This document shows positions 8,454 to 17,050 of a stretch of DNA of 64,000 nt, in pieces (position 1 is the first letter of the stretch; each line of letters starts with the position of its first letter). The notes beneath the pieces were generated by a model. It worked only from the letters and a program-made list of their open reading frames with translations. It was not told the origin of the DNA and searched no databases. The translations under genes and the position numbers were made by a program. The DNA comes from Deltaproteobacteria bacterium (GTDB taxonomy: Bacteria; Desulfobacterota; Desulfarculia; Desulfarculales; Desulfarculaceae): NCBI GenBank assembly GCA_020444165.1, contig JAHLLK010000010.1:1-64000 (forward strand). The letters are read 5' to 3'.

Positions 8454-10440
8454 AAGCCGGCGCCCCCGGCCTCTCCAGGACTGCGGCCAGGATGGCGGCC
8501 AGTTGGCGTCGTTCCAGGGGTTTGCGGAAGCAGGCGGCCAGGCCGAGGGCGGCCTGTTCCTCGGGTGTGGGCAGTTCGCCCTGGCCGGTGCAGAGCACCA
8601 CGGGCAGGTCGGGCCGGAGGGCCCGGGCCTCCTGGGCCAGTTCCCGCCCGGACAGGGCCGGCAGGCAGATCTCGCTCAGGAGGAGGTCAAAGCCGGCGGG
8701 GTTTTCCCGGAGGGCCAGGAGCGCGGCCGGGCTGGCGGTATGGGCCGCCACCTGGAAACCCAGGGATTGCAAGAGGGCCGCGGCCATGCGGCAGACCATG
8801 GGATCAGAGTCCACCAGGAGGATCCGGTAGCCGGCTGGGGCCGCGGCCCTCCGGTCCGGGGCAGGACCTTGGGCCGCGGCGGTGGTCCGGGGATCGGCCA
8901 GGGGCAGCAGGATGGTGAACGAGGCGCCCTCCCCCGGCGGGCTGGCCGCCTCCACCCGGCCTCCCAGGGTCTGCACGATGCCCAAGACCAGGGAGAGCCC
9001 CAGGCCTGAGCCCTGCCCCTGGGGCTTGGTGGTGAAGAAGGGGTCGAAGATCCGCTCCAGGTGCTGGGGGGGGATGCCCGGGCCGCTGTCTTGCACCCGG
9101 AGCCGGAGCCAGGGCCGGTCGGCGTTTTCCGGGGCGGTGGGCCTGGTGAGGTCCAGGGACACTTCGATGCGGCCGCTGGCCTCGCCCAGGGCGTGCCGGG
9201 AGTTGGTGCAGAGGTTCAGGAGCACCTGATGCAGCATGGTGGGGGCGGCCAGCACCATGGCCTCGGGGGCCTCCAGGGTTAGCGCCAGGTCGATGCTGGC
9301 CGGCAGGGTGGCCCGCAGCATCTTGCAGGCCTCCTTGACCACGGTCTGCACGGTCAAGGGCCCCAGCACCTCCTCGCCGCGGCGGCTGAAGGTGAGGAGC
9401 TGGCTGGTCAGTTCGGCGGCCCGGCGGCAGGCCGCCTTGATCTGCTCCAGGTGGCGATAGGCCACGGAGCCGGGCTCCACCTGGTCCTGGGCCATCTCGG
9501 CGTTGCCCAGGATGGCATAGTTCATGTTGTTGAAATCATGGGCGATGCCCCCGGCCAAAGTGCCCAGGGCCTCCATCTTCTGCGATTGCCGCAGCTCCCG
9601 CTCCAGCTTGATTTGGTCGCTGATGTCAAAGACCACCGCCCCGATGAGGGCTTCCTCGCCGGTGCCGGGGATGGGGAACTTGTGGGCGAGCCAGATCTTC
9701 TCGCCGGTAAGCGGGGGCAGGGTGTCCACGAAATCATGGGGCCGGCCGGTGGTCACCACGGCCTGGTTCTGCTCCTCGAACATGTTCAGCAGCTCGGGCG
9801 GCAAGGACGGGCGGGAGCCGGCGTGGGGCAGGCGGGCCGGATCCACCCCCATGATCCTGGCGAAGCGGTCGTTAAGGAAGTGGTAGTTGCCCGCCAGATC
9901 CACGATAAAGGCCAGGCCGGGCAGGTTGTCCAGGAACAGGCGGAACCAGTGCTGGCTGCGCCGCAGCTCGGCCTGGGCCTGGCTGAGTTGGCTCACGTCG
10001 CGGGTGTAGACCAGGACGGACCGCACGTGTCCCGCGGGCTCCATCTCGGGGGTCAACACGGACTCGAACTGCCGCTCCTCCCCGTCCAGGAGGTGAGTGA
10101 ACTCCAGGCGGCGGGGCAAGCCGGTCTGGAAAACCCGGCGCAGCTCCCCCTCCCACAGCCGCACCTGGTCCGGCGGGCGGCCGGTCTCCCGGTTGGTCTT
10201 GCCCAGTAAATCGTGGGCCGGCCGGCCCACCAGCCGCGCCAGGGCGGGGCTCACGTACTCGTAGCAGAACTCCCGGTTGAAACGGGCGATGATGTCCGGC
10301 GAGTTCTCCGCCAGGCTGCGGAACAGGGCCTCGCTCCGTTGGCTGGCGGCCAGGGCCTCCGCCAGCTCCGCCACCCGGCGGCGCAGGCGGAGGTTTTCCC
10401 GGGCCAGGTCGTCGTCCGCGGGGGCGGGGGGCTGGGTCAT
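8452..10440 (-). CDS. PAS-domain hybrid sensor histidine kinase with degenerate receiver
   Basis: Cytoplasmic sensor kinase of 662 aa with no transmembrane segments. Order: an N-terminal coiled coil (about 10-35), PAS 1 (about 36-150), PAS 2 (about 165-275), a HisKA domain with phosphoacceptor His301 in GGIAHDFNN, an HATPase domain (DSGPGIPP at about 451, GSGLGLSL at about 478), and a C-terminal receiver (about 538-655). The receiver has Glu590 in LLSEICLP where the phosphoacceptor Asp is expected. The acidic pocket reads VDSDP, while Thr (CTG) and Lys (RKP) are kept. ATG at 10440 has GGGAG upstream; an upstream alternative at 10485 lacks a good site. It follows the propeller-protein gene by 81 bases on the same strand. 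Confidence 0.93.
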   Translation of the reverse strand: MTQPPAPADDDLARENLRLRRRVAELAEALAASQRSEALFRSLAENSPDIIARFNREFCYEYVSPALARLVGRPAHDLLGKTNRETGRPPDQVRLWEGELRRVFQTGLPRRLEFTHLLDGEERQFESVLTPEMEPAGHVRSVLVYTRDVSQLSQAQAELRRSQHWFRLFLDNLPGLAFIVDLAGNYHFLNDRFARIMGVDPARLPHAGSRPSLPPELLNMFEEQNQAVVTTGRPHDFVDTLPPLTGEKIWLAHKFPIPGTGEEALIGAVVFDISDQIKLERELRQSQKMEALGTLAGGIAHDFNNMNYAILGNAEMAQDQVEPGSVAYRHLEQIKAACRRAAELTSQLLTFSRRGEEVLGPLTVQTVVKEACKMLRATLPASIDLALTLEAPEAMVLAAPTMLHQVLLNLCTNSRHALGEASGRIEVSLDLTRPTAPENADRPWLRLRVQDSGPGIPPQHLERIFDPFFTTKPQGQGSGLGLSLVLGIVQTLGGRVEAASPPGEGASFTILLPLADPRTTAAAQGPAPDRRAAAPAGYRILLVDSDPMVCRMAAALLQSLGFQVAAHTASPAALLALRENPAGFDLLLSEICLPALSGRELAQEARALRPDLPVVLCTGQGELPTPEEQAALGLAACFRKPLERRQLAAILAAVLERPGAPA

Positions 10441-10521
10441 GGGGCGGACTCCCGGGCGGGGCAGGCGCGGGGTGGGGGAGGGCACGGGGCAGGACGAGAC
10501 CCCGGCCAGGTGGTTATGCCG

Positions 10522-11550
10522 TCAATCCAGGTGAATGTCCGGCCAGCGGTCGTTGGCCGGATTGTAGGTCAGCCTGAGCGCCTCCCGGGGCGGGTCGGCC
10601 GTGTTCCAGAGGAACACTTCGTAGTCGGCGATGTCGTGCTCATGCCCGCCGGCCGAGCCGCACCAGACCAGCCAGCGCATGTTCCGGGAGAGCCGGAAGA
10701 AGTATTCGTGGCTGTAGGGGCCGGGCAGGTCCATGAACACCTCCCGCCCCGGCTGGTCCGGGCGGGATTTCACGATGCTGGTGCCGCCCTGGCCCTGGTT
10801 CCAGACCCACATGACCCAGTGGCCGTCCGGGGAGAAACCCATCTCGCAGCCGTCGCCAAAGCCCAGGAACTGGTGGGTGGTCAAGTTCAGGGTGAACACC
10901 CCATTCAGGCGGCCGCGGCCGGTGAAGGCCAGCAGGTTGTGGTCCCGGGGGTCCAGCATGGGGGTGAAGATCTTGGCCTCGACCGGCGGGGCGCCGCCAT
11001 CCAGGAGGAGCTTCTCCTGCCCGGTGGCCAGGTCCAGGGTGCGGACTTCCGTCCCGCCCCGCACGAACAAGATGGTGTGGCCGTCCACCCAATTGGCCAT
11101 GTTGGCGTTTTTCACCAGGAGTTTTTCCCGGCCGCTGGCCAGGTCCAACAGCCAGGTGTCCCACGGCGCCACCTCGCGCTCGGAGACCCAGGGCTTTTGG
11201 CTGCGGGCAAAGACCAGGCTCCGGCCGTCCGGGGAGAAGCGGGGGAAATAGTCCACGAATTGGTTCTTGGTGAGCTGGTACAGGGTGAGGTCGGGCAGGG
11301 AGTAGAGATACAGCTCGTGGTTGCCGCTACGGCTGGAGGACCAGGCGATCTTGCCCTGGAGGCCGGCCAGCTTGGCGCGCAAACGGGCCAACTCCGCGGG
11401 CTTCATCTGGTCCTGGGCCGGGGAAAGGGCCAGGTGCCCGAACTCCGAATAGAGGTAGCGGGGGGCGAAATGCACCACCACTCCGACCACCAACACGGCG
11501 AACACGGCCAGGATAAGCCAGCGCCGGATGCGTTTGTCGCGCGAACCCAT
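10522..11550 (-). CDS. TolB-like beta-propeller protein with N-terminal membrane anchor
   Basis: Protein of 342 aa. It starts MGSRDKRIRRW followed by one hydrophobic helix (about residues 12-29), so it is probably anchored in the inner membrane with a periplasmic domain. The rest has repeated WD40/PD40-like blades: IAWSSSRSGNHELYLYSL, FSPDGRSLVFARS, FSPDGHWVMWVWN and NMRWLVWCGSAGG. These are typical of TolB-like propellers. The ligand or partner is unknown. It is followed by the PAS histidine kinase gene after 81 bases on the same strand, so a shared transcript is likely. It lies 102 bases downstream of panD. Confidence 0.8.
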   Translation of the reverse strand: MGSRDKRIRRWLILAVFAVLVVGVVVHFAPRYLYSEFGHLALSPAQDQMKPAELARLRAKLAGLQGKIAWSSSRSGNHELYLYSLPDLTLYQLTKNQFVDYFPRFSPDGRSLVFARSQKPWVSEREVAPWDTWLLDLASGREKLLVKNANMANWVDGHTILFVRGGTEVRTLDLATGQEKLLLDGGAPPVEAKIFTPMLDPRDHNLLAFTGRGRLNGVFTLNLTTHQFLGFGDGCEMGFSPDGHWVMWVWNQGQGGTSIVKSRPDQPGREVFMDLPGPYSHEYFFRLSRNMRWLVWCGSAGGHEHDIADYEVFLWNTADPPREALRLTYNPANDRWPDIHLD

Positions 11551-11652
11551 GCCTAATTTCTAAGGCAAACTCCGCCCGCGCGCAAGCCTCACCCCCCGTT
11601 CCGGGTGGGAAACAGGGGGCGGGCAGCCGGGCGGGGCCGGGGACTGGGGCGG

Positions 11653-12042
11653 TCAGGAGGCCATCTTGAGGGGGGCGACCGGGTCTTTTTTGATCTGCTT
11701 GATGCGGTTTTCGTCGTCCACCAACACCACCAGCGCCTTGTGGGCGGCCAGTTCCTTTTCGTCCAGCCAGCAGGTGGAGACGATGATCACCTTGTCTCCC
11801 GCTTGGGCCAGGCGGGCCGCCGCGCCGTTCAGGCAGATCACGCCGCTGTGCTTGGCGCCGGGGATCACGTAGGTCTCGAAGCGGGCGCCGCTGTTGACGT
11901 TGTATATCTGGACCATCTCGTAGTGGTAGAGCCCGGCGGCTTCCAGCAGGGCCTGGTCCACGGTAATGCTGCCTTCATAATTGAGGTCGGCGCCGGTCAC
12001 GGCGGCCCGGTGAATCTTGGACTTCATCATCCAGCGATGCAT
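11653..12042 (-). CDS. panD: Aspartate 1-decarboxylase
   Basis: Makes beta-alanine from L-aspartate for pantothenate synthesis. It has 129 aa, normal length. The pyruvoyl-forming self-cleavage site is visible as Gly24-Ser25 in NYEGSITVD. The start MHRWMMKSKIHRA aligns with the usual MLRTMLKSKIHRA start of PanD. The motif YHYEMVQIYNVNSGARFETY is also typical. It lies 58 bases downstream of panC on the same strand, so both beta-alanine supply and its condensation with pantoate are encoded together. Confidence 0.97.
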   Translation of the reverse strand: MHRWMMKSKIHRAAVTGADLNYEGSITVDQALLEAAGLYHYEMVQIYNVNSGARFETYVIPGAKHSGVICLNGAAARLAQAGDKVIIVSTCWLDEKELAAHKALVVLVDDENRIKQIKKDPVAPLKMAS

Positions 12043-12100
12043 GATTGTCTCTTTTCTGGGGCTCCTGGTCAGGATGTCCCGAAAGGGCCGGGGCCCGGGG

Positions 12101-12955
12101 TCAGTTGATGCGGTCGTTGTCGATGAGCCTGGTCTGGCCCAGGGTCAGCGCCAGGGCCAGCCGGGCCGGCCGGTCCAATACCGTCAGGGGTTCGAGGGTG
12201 GCGGCGTCGAAGATCTCCAGGTAGTCCAACCGGGCCTCGGGCACCGCGGCCACCTGGGCCAGGCCGGCGGCTTTCAAGGCGGCCACCTCGGTCTCGCCGG
12301 CGGCGGCCAAGCCCCGGGCCGCGCTGATGGCCCGCCACAGGCACAGGGCCTTTTCCCGCTCGGGGGCAGAGAGCCGCACGTTGCGGGAGGAGAGGGCCAG
12401 GCCGTCGGGCTCGCGCACCGTGGGCCGGCCTTCCACGGTGACCGGCAGGTCCAGGTCGGTCACCATGCGCTCGATCACCTTGAGCTGCTGGTAGTCCTTT
12501 TCGCCGAACAGGGCCAGGTGCGGCTGCACCACGTTGCAGAGCTTCAGGACCACCGTGGCCACGCCGTCGAAATGACCGGGCCGGAAGGGGCCCTCCATGG
12601 TGGCGGTGACCTGGCCCAGCGACACCGTGGTCTGGAAGCCCGGGGGGTACATGTCGCCCGGCTCGGGGGCGTACACCGCGTCCACCTGATGGCGGTTCAA
12701 CAGCTCCACGTCCCGCATGAAGGTGCGGGGGTAGTGCTCCAGGTCGGCGGCCTGGTTGAACTGCAGGGGGTTGACGAAGATGCTCACCACCACGAAATCG
12801 GTGACGGCCCGGGCGTGCTCCACCAGGGAGAGATGCCCCTCATGCAGGGCGCCCATGGTGGGGACAAAGCCGATGCGTTGGCCCTCGGCGCGGACCTGGG
12901 CCGCTGCCGCGGCCATGTCCCGGGGATGGCGGAATACTTTGGGGAGTTCGGTCAT
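12101..12955 (-). CDS. panC: Pantothenate synthetase (pantoate-beta-alanine ligase)
   Basis: ATP-dependent ligation of pantoate and beta-alanine in the cytoplasm, 284 aa. Motifs include FVPTMGALHEGHLSLVEHA (nucleotide-binding HIGH-like), VVSIFVNPLQFN, the pantoate-binding region after FRPGHFDGVATVV, FGEKDYQQL and REPDGLALSSRNVRLS. The ATG at 12955 gives MTELPKVFRHPRDM, a normal start; the open frame extends upstream without support. It is upstream of panD in the same orientation. coaD, a later step of coenzyme A synthesis, lies elsewhere in this window. Confidence 0.97.
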   Translation of the reverse strand: MTELPKVFRHPRDMAAAAAQVRAEGQRIGFVPTMGALHEGHLSLVEHARAVTDFVVVSIFVNPLQFNQAADLEHYPRTFMRDVELLNRHQVDAVYAPEPGDMYPPGFQTTVSLGQVTATMEGPFRPGHFDGVATVVLKLCNVVQPHLALFGEKDYQQLKVIERMVTDLDLPVTVEGRPTVREPDGLALSSRNVRLSAPEREKALCLWRAISAARGLAAAGETEVAALKAAGLAQVAAVPEARLDYLEIFDAATLEPLTVLDRPARLALALTLGQTRLIDNDRIN

Positions 12956-13204
12956 TTGGTTCCGTCCCAGTCGCCGGAGGGCGATCCAAGCGGGGGGCGG
13001 GGCGAGCCGCCGTGGCTGGTAAAGACGAAACCGCTTTCCTCGTTTTGCCTGCCCGTGGCGGGGGCCTTCGCGCGGCACGGAGAAGCGGTCCCGGTTTGGT
13101 TGCCTAAAGGATTAACAAAACCCCCGGAAGCTGTCAAGCGCGGCCGCTCTTGACGGGGGAATCGGGACTGGGTAGTCTCCATAAACCAATTATCGCGAGA
13201 ACCC

Positions 13205-13459
13205 ATGGACCCCCAGGCGAGAGACCGCAAGGACCGCACCGAGGCTTTCCTGCAAAAACACCGCAGGGTGGTGACGCCGCTCATCATCGGCGGCGCGGTG
13301 GCCATCTATATCCTGCCCTGGTTCTTCCTGCCCCTTTTTGGGGTTTTGACCATCCAGGTCTTCGCCACCCTGATCCTGTACCTTTGGGCCCGCACCTCCA
13401 CCCGGGCCTTTGATCACCACGACCGGACTCCCCCCCCGCCGCCGCCGGAAGACGACTGA
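13205..13459 (+). CDS. Small two-helix membrane protein of unknown function
   Basis: 84 aa, not recognised. It has a charged N-terminus (MDPQARDRKDRTEAFLQKHRR), two hydrophobic helices (about 24-42 and 46-63, VVTPLIIGGAVAIYILPWFF then LTIQVFATLILYLWA) and a proline-rich acidic tail PPPPPPEDD. The ribosome site is weak (CGAGAA). It is divergent from panC and 48 bases upstream of the thioesterase gene, so it may be the first gene of the acyl operon. The function is unknown. Confidence 0.6.
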   Translation: MDPQARDRKDRTEAFLQKHRRVVTPLIIGGAVAIYILPWFFLPLFGVLTIQVFATLILYLWARTSTRAFDHHDRTPPPPPPEDD

Positions 13460-13507
13460 GGAAGGAGCCCCGCCGGCCCCCGCCCGGGGCCGGCTTGTTG
13501 CAGCGAG

Positions 13508-13936
13508 ATGGATAGACCCATGGGCCAGCCCGAAGTCAGCGTGCTCCTGGAGGTTCCCTTCTACGATGTGGACTCCATGCAGGTGGTGTGGCACGGCCAC
13601 TATTTCAAGTATTTCGAGATGGCCCGCCACGCCATGTTCCGGCGGGCCGGCATCGACCTGTTCCGCTATCACCGGGAGACGGGTTATCTCTTTCCGGTGA
13701 TCAAGGGCTCCATCAAGCACTCCCATCCCTTGCGCTACGGCGACAAGTTTTGGGCCAAGGCCGTATTGGTGGAGGCCCGCATCAAGATCGTCCTGGATTT
13801 CGAGCTGCGTCTGGTCGACAGCGGCAAGCTCTGCGCCAAGGGCCGCGGCGAGCAATGCGCGGTCAAGGGCCCGGACCTGGAGCTGGAGATGGTGATTCCC
13901 GAGGACATCGCCCAAGCCCTGTGGGCGGTGGCATGA
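13508..13936 (+). CDS. Hotdog-fold acyl-CoA/acyl-ACP thioesterase (YbgC/FcbC-like)
   Basis: 142 aa, 4-hydroxybenzoyl-CoA thioesterase family. The active-site signature V-D-S-M-Q-V-V-W-H-G-H-Y-F-K-Y-F-E (about residues 21-37) is the YbgC-type pattern D-x-M-x-x-x-x-x-x-Y-x-x-Y-x-E, with the catalytic Asp present. These enzymes hydrolyse acyl thioesters in the cytoplasm; the chain specificity is unknown. Its stop overlaps the next gene's start (ATGA at 13933-13936), so it is coupled to the DAK2-DegV fusion. That suggests a role in the same acyl-handling pathway (inference). Confidence 0.88.
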   Translation: MDRPMGQPEVSVLLEVPFYDVDSMQVVWHGHYFKYFEMARHAMFRRAGIDLFRYHRETGYLFPVIKGSIKHSHPLRYGDKFWAKAVLVEARIKIVLDFELRLVDSGKLCAKGRGEQCAVKGPDLELEMVIPEDIAQALWAVA

Positions 13937-15687
13937 CCCGGATTCCCCTGGCCGAGTGTCTTACCGCGGGCTATGAACGGCTGGCCGCCTGGGCCGATCT
14001 CCTGGACCGCATCAACGTGTTTCCCGTGCCCGACGGCGACACGGGGCGCAACCTCTGCCTGACCCTGGCGCCCTGCCGCCGGCCGGACCGCGACCTCCGG
14101 CGCACGGCCCGCCGGGTGCTCCTGGCCGCCCGGGGCAACTCCGGCAACATCGCCGCCGCTTTTTTGCACGCCTTTTTGCAGCCCGGCACCGAGGATGACC
14201 TGCCCATGCTGGCCTCCCGGGGCCTGGCGGCGGCCCGGGCCGCGGTGGCCGCCCCCCGCTCCGGCACCATGCTGGACGTGCTGGCGGCCCTGGTGCGGGT
14301 TTTGGAGCGGGACCTCTGGGAGGACATGCGGCCCCTGGACGGCTTTTTGGGCTCGCTGTTGGCCGAGCTGGCCGCGGCGGTCCGCGACGGGGCCCAGGAG
14401 CTGCCGGAGCTCCGGGAAGCCGGGGTGGTGGACGCCGGGGCCTTGGGCATGTTCCTATTCCTGGAGGGGGTGTTCCGCACCCTCACCGCCCGGGAGAGCT
14501 CGTACCTCTCCCTGCCCGAGAGCTTTCCGGGGCTTCTGGAGGTCTCGCCGTTCTGGCAGCCGGGCCGGGCCCAGGGCTGGTGCCTGGACGCGGTGGTGGA
14601 GACCGGGGCCGGGGCGGCCGGCTTGCAGGAGCGGCTCGCCGCCCTGGGCGGCGAGGTGGTGGCCACCCCGGGGGGCGGGCCGGCCGGGGGGTTGGTGAAG
14701 CTGCATCTGCACGCCGCTGATCCCGGGGCGGTGCGCCGGGAACTGGCCGCCCTGGGCCGGGTGGTGTCCTGGGGCGAGGACGACCTGGCCCGCCAGGTGG
14801 AGGCCTTCCCCTTCCCCCCCGAGGACGGGGCGGTGCACCTGATGACCGACGCGGCCGGCTCCCTGGGCCCGGAACTGGCCGCTCGGGAGGGCATCACCCT
14901 GTTGGCCAGCTACGTGAACCTGGCCGACGAGTCCTGGCCCGAGACCATGCTGGAGCCGGCCCGGCTCTACGAGGCCATGCGGCAGGGGGAGCGGGTCTCC
15001 ACCTCCCAGGCCTCGCACTACGAGCGCCAGCACAACTTCCGCAAGGTGCTGGAGCTTTACCCCCGGGTGATGTATTTGGCCGTGGGCGCGGCCTACACCG
15101 GCAACGCGGCCGACGCGGCCCGCTGGCAGGCGGAGCACGACCCGGCGGGGCGGCTGGTGGTGGTGGACTCCGGCGCGGCTTCGGGCCGCCTGGGGATCAT
15201 GGCCGTGGCCCTGGCCCGGCTGTGCCGCCGCTCCCGGGACCCCGGCGAGGTGGCGGCGGGCCTGGCCCGGGTGCGGGAGGAAGCGGCCGAGTTGTTGTTC
15301 CTGGACACCCTGAAGTATCTGGCCGCCGGGGGGCGGGCCCCCAAGGCCGGGGCCTGGCTGGGCCATAAGCTGGGGCTGCGGCCGGTGATCACCCCCACCC
15401 CGTCCGGCGTGCGCCGCCTGGGCCTGGTGGGGGGGCGGGCCAGCCAGGTGGCCTTCGCGGTGAAGCAGCTCAGGGCCGCGGGCCTGGCCCGGGGCCGGGG
15501 CCTGGCCCTGTTGCAGTACACGGACAACCAAGCCTGGCTGGAGGGCGAGGTGGCGCCCCGCCTGGCCCGGGAGTTCCCCGGGCTGGAGCTATTGACCGCG
15601 CCCCTGTCCCTGACCACCGGCAGCCACACCGGGCCCGGGGCCTGGTCCCTGGCCTTTTTACCCGAACACGCGGAGGACAAGCCGTGA
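13933..15687 (+). CDS. DAK2 (DhaL-like) kinase domain fused to DegV fatty-acid-binding domain
   Basis: 584 aa. The N-terminal DAK2/DhaL domain (about 1-190) has INVFPVPDGDTGRNLCLTL, whose Asp residues bind Mg-ATP, and AARGNSGNIAAAF. A middle FakA-like region has VKLHLHAADPGAVRREL. A C-terminal DegV domain (about 295-580) includes VHLMTDAAGSLGPELAAREG and RVSTSQASHYE. In Gram-positive fatty-acid kinase, FakA (DAK2) phosphorylates a fatty acid held by FakB (DegV). Here both activities are predicted in one chain, giving acyl-phosphate from a free fatty acid (inference). It overlaps both neighbours (ATGA upstream, GTGA downstream), the thioesterase and a ketoacyl synthase. Confidence 0.88.
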   Translation: MTRIPLAECLTAGYERLAAWADLLDRINVFPVPDGDTGRNLCLTLAPCRRPDRDLRRTARRVLLAARGNSGNIAAAFLHAFLQPGTEDDLPMLASRGLAAARAAVAAPRSGTMLDVLAALVRVLERDLWEDMRPLDGFLGSLLAELAAAVRDGAQELPELREAGVVDAGALGMFLFLEGVFRTLTARESSYLSLPESFPGLLEVSPFWQPGRAQGWCLDAVVETGAGAAGLQERLAALGGEVVATPGGGPAGGLVKLHLHAADPGAVRRELAALGRVVSWGEDDLARQVEAFPFPPEDGAVHLMTDAAGSLGPELAAREGITLLASYVNLADESWPETMLEPARLYEAMRQGERVSTSQASHYERQHNFRKVLELYPRVMYLAVGAAYTGNAADAARWQAEHDPAGRLVVVDSGAASGRLGIMAVALARLCRRSRDPGEVAAGLARVREEAAELLFLDTLKYLAAGGRAPKAGAWLGHKLGLRPVITPTPSGVRRLGLVGGRASQVAFAVKQLRAAGLARGRGLALLQYTDNQAWLEGEVAPRLAREFPGLELLTAPLSLTTGSHTGPGAWSLAFLPEHAEDKP

Positions 15688-16919
15688 GACAAGGTCGGCG
15701 GGTGGCCGTGGTGGGCCTGGGCGCCTTCACCCCCCTGGGCAACACCCCCCAGGCCATGCTGGAGGCTCTTTACGCCGGGGTTTCGGGCATCCGGGCGGTG
15801 CCCCATTGGGCTCAGGTGGAAGGGCTGAAAACCCTGGTGGCCGGCGAGGTTGACCTGGCCGGCCGGGAAGGGGAACTGCCAAGGAAGCTCCGCCGCAGCC
15901 TGGCCCGGGTGGGGCTGTTGGCCGCTTTGTCCGCCCGGGACGCGGTGGCCGATGCCGGCCTGGCTCCGGCGGACCTGGCCTCGCCCCGGGCCGGGGTGTC
16001 CTTTGGCAGCACCTCCGGCGGCACCGCCGACATGGAGCTGTTCATCAAGACCATCTACGCCAACCAGAGCGTCAAGGGCATCCTCTCCTCCCATTACCTG
16101 AAGTGCATGAGCCACACCTGCGCGGCCAATCTGGCGGTGATGTTCGGCACCCAGGGGCCCATGGTGGCCTCCTGCACCGCCTGCACCTCCGGCTCCCAGG
16201 GGGTGGGTTATGGCTACCAGGCCATCCGCTGGGGCCAGGCCGAGCTGATGGTCACCGGCGGGGCCGAGGAGGGCCACCTGATGAACGGGGCCATCTTCGA
16301 TCTGATGCAGGCGACCAGCACCCGCTACAACCACCAGCCCCACTTGACCCCCCGGCCCTTTGACGCCGCGCGGGACGGGCTGGTGGTGGCCGAGGGGGGA
16401 GGCGTCTTGATCCTGGAGGAGTGGGACCACGCCCGGGCCCGGGGGGCCCGCATCTACGCCGAGGTGGTGGGCTTTGGCAACACCACCAGCGGCACCCACC
16501 TCACCAACTCCGACGCCGGCGGCATCGCGGCCTGCATGCTGGCGGCCCTGGCCGACGCGGGGCTCACCCCCGGCGACGTGGGCTACGTCTCGGCCCACGC
16601 CACGGCCACCCAGGTGGGCGACCAGGCCGAGGCCGAGGCCACCTCCCGGGTGTTCGGCGAAAAGACCCCGGTGAGCGGCCAGAAGGGGCACATGGGCCAC
16701 ACCCTGGGGGCCTCCGGGGCCTTGGAGTCCATCGCGGTCATCCTCATGGGCCGGGCCGGCCGCCTGGCCCCCACCCGGAACCTGGATAACCCCGACCCGG
16801 CCCTGCCGCCCCTGGATCACCTCGTGGGCGCCTGCCGGGCCACGGGCACGGACACCGTGATGAACAACAACTTCGCCTTTGGCGGGGTGAACACCTCCTT
16901 GATCTTCCGGCTTGTCTAA
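15684..16919 (+). CDS. Beta-ketoacyl-ACP synthase (KAS I/II family)
   Basis: 411 aa condensing enzyme of the FabB/FabF family. The nucleophile is Cys167 in SCTACTSGSQ. The two His are His305 in SAHATATQVGD (usual consensus AHGTST) and His339 in KGHMGHTLGASG, with Lys334 nearby. The GTG start at 15684 lies 6-7 bases after GGAGGA inside the preceding gene, overlapping its stop. It probably uses acyl-ACP or an acyl group supplied by its operon partners. It is more divergent than housekeeping FabF (for example AHATAT), so a specialised substrate is possible. Two further KAS-family genes occur at 58.9-60.9 kb. Confidence 0.92.
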   Translation: MRQGRRVAVVGLGAFTPLGNTPQAMLEALYAGVSGIRAVPHWAQVEGLKTLVAGEVDLAGREGELPRKLRRSLARVGLLAALSARDAVADAGLAPADLASPRAGVSFGSTSGGTADMELFIKTIYANQSVKGILSSHYLKCMSHTCAANLAVMFGTQGPMVASCTACTSGSQGVGYGYQAIRWGQAELMVTGGAEEGHLMNGAIFDLMQATSTRYNHQPHLTPRPFDAARDGLVVAEGGGVLILEEWDHARARGARIYAEVVGFGNTTSGTHLTNSDAGGIAACMLAALADAGLTPGDVGYVSAHATATQVGDQAEAEATSRVFGEKTPVSGQKGHMGHTLGASGALESIAVILMGRAGRLAPTRNLDNPDPALPPLDHLVGACRATGTDTVMNNNFAFGGVNTSLIFRLV

Positions 16920-16983
16920 GGTCTTTTGAAGGTGATGTTTCCTAAAACTAGTTGATAATATAAAGTTTTTTTGGGGAGGGGGG

Positions 16984-17031
16984 TGTGGGGGGGAACCCCT
17001 TTTTGTTCACAAAAAGGGGTTCCCCCCCACA
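16984..17031. repeat. Long G/C-base, A/T-apex palindrome, copy P3
   Basis: Perfect 22-bp stem, 16984-17005 with 17010-17031, and loop TTCA. The outer dyad is AAGTTTTTTT (16963-16972) facing CCCAAACTCC (17042-17051). It lies in the gap between the convergent ketoacyl synthase and chemoreceptor genes. Confidence 0.9.
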
Positions 17032-17050
17032 TTCTTCCTCTCCCAAACTC

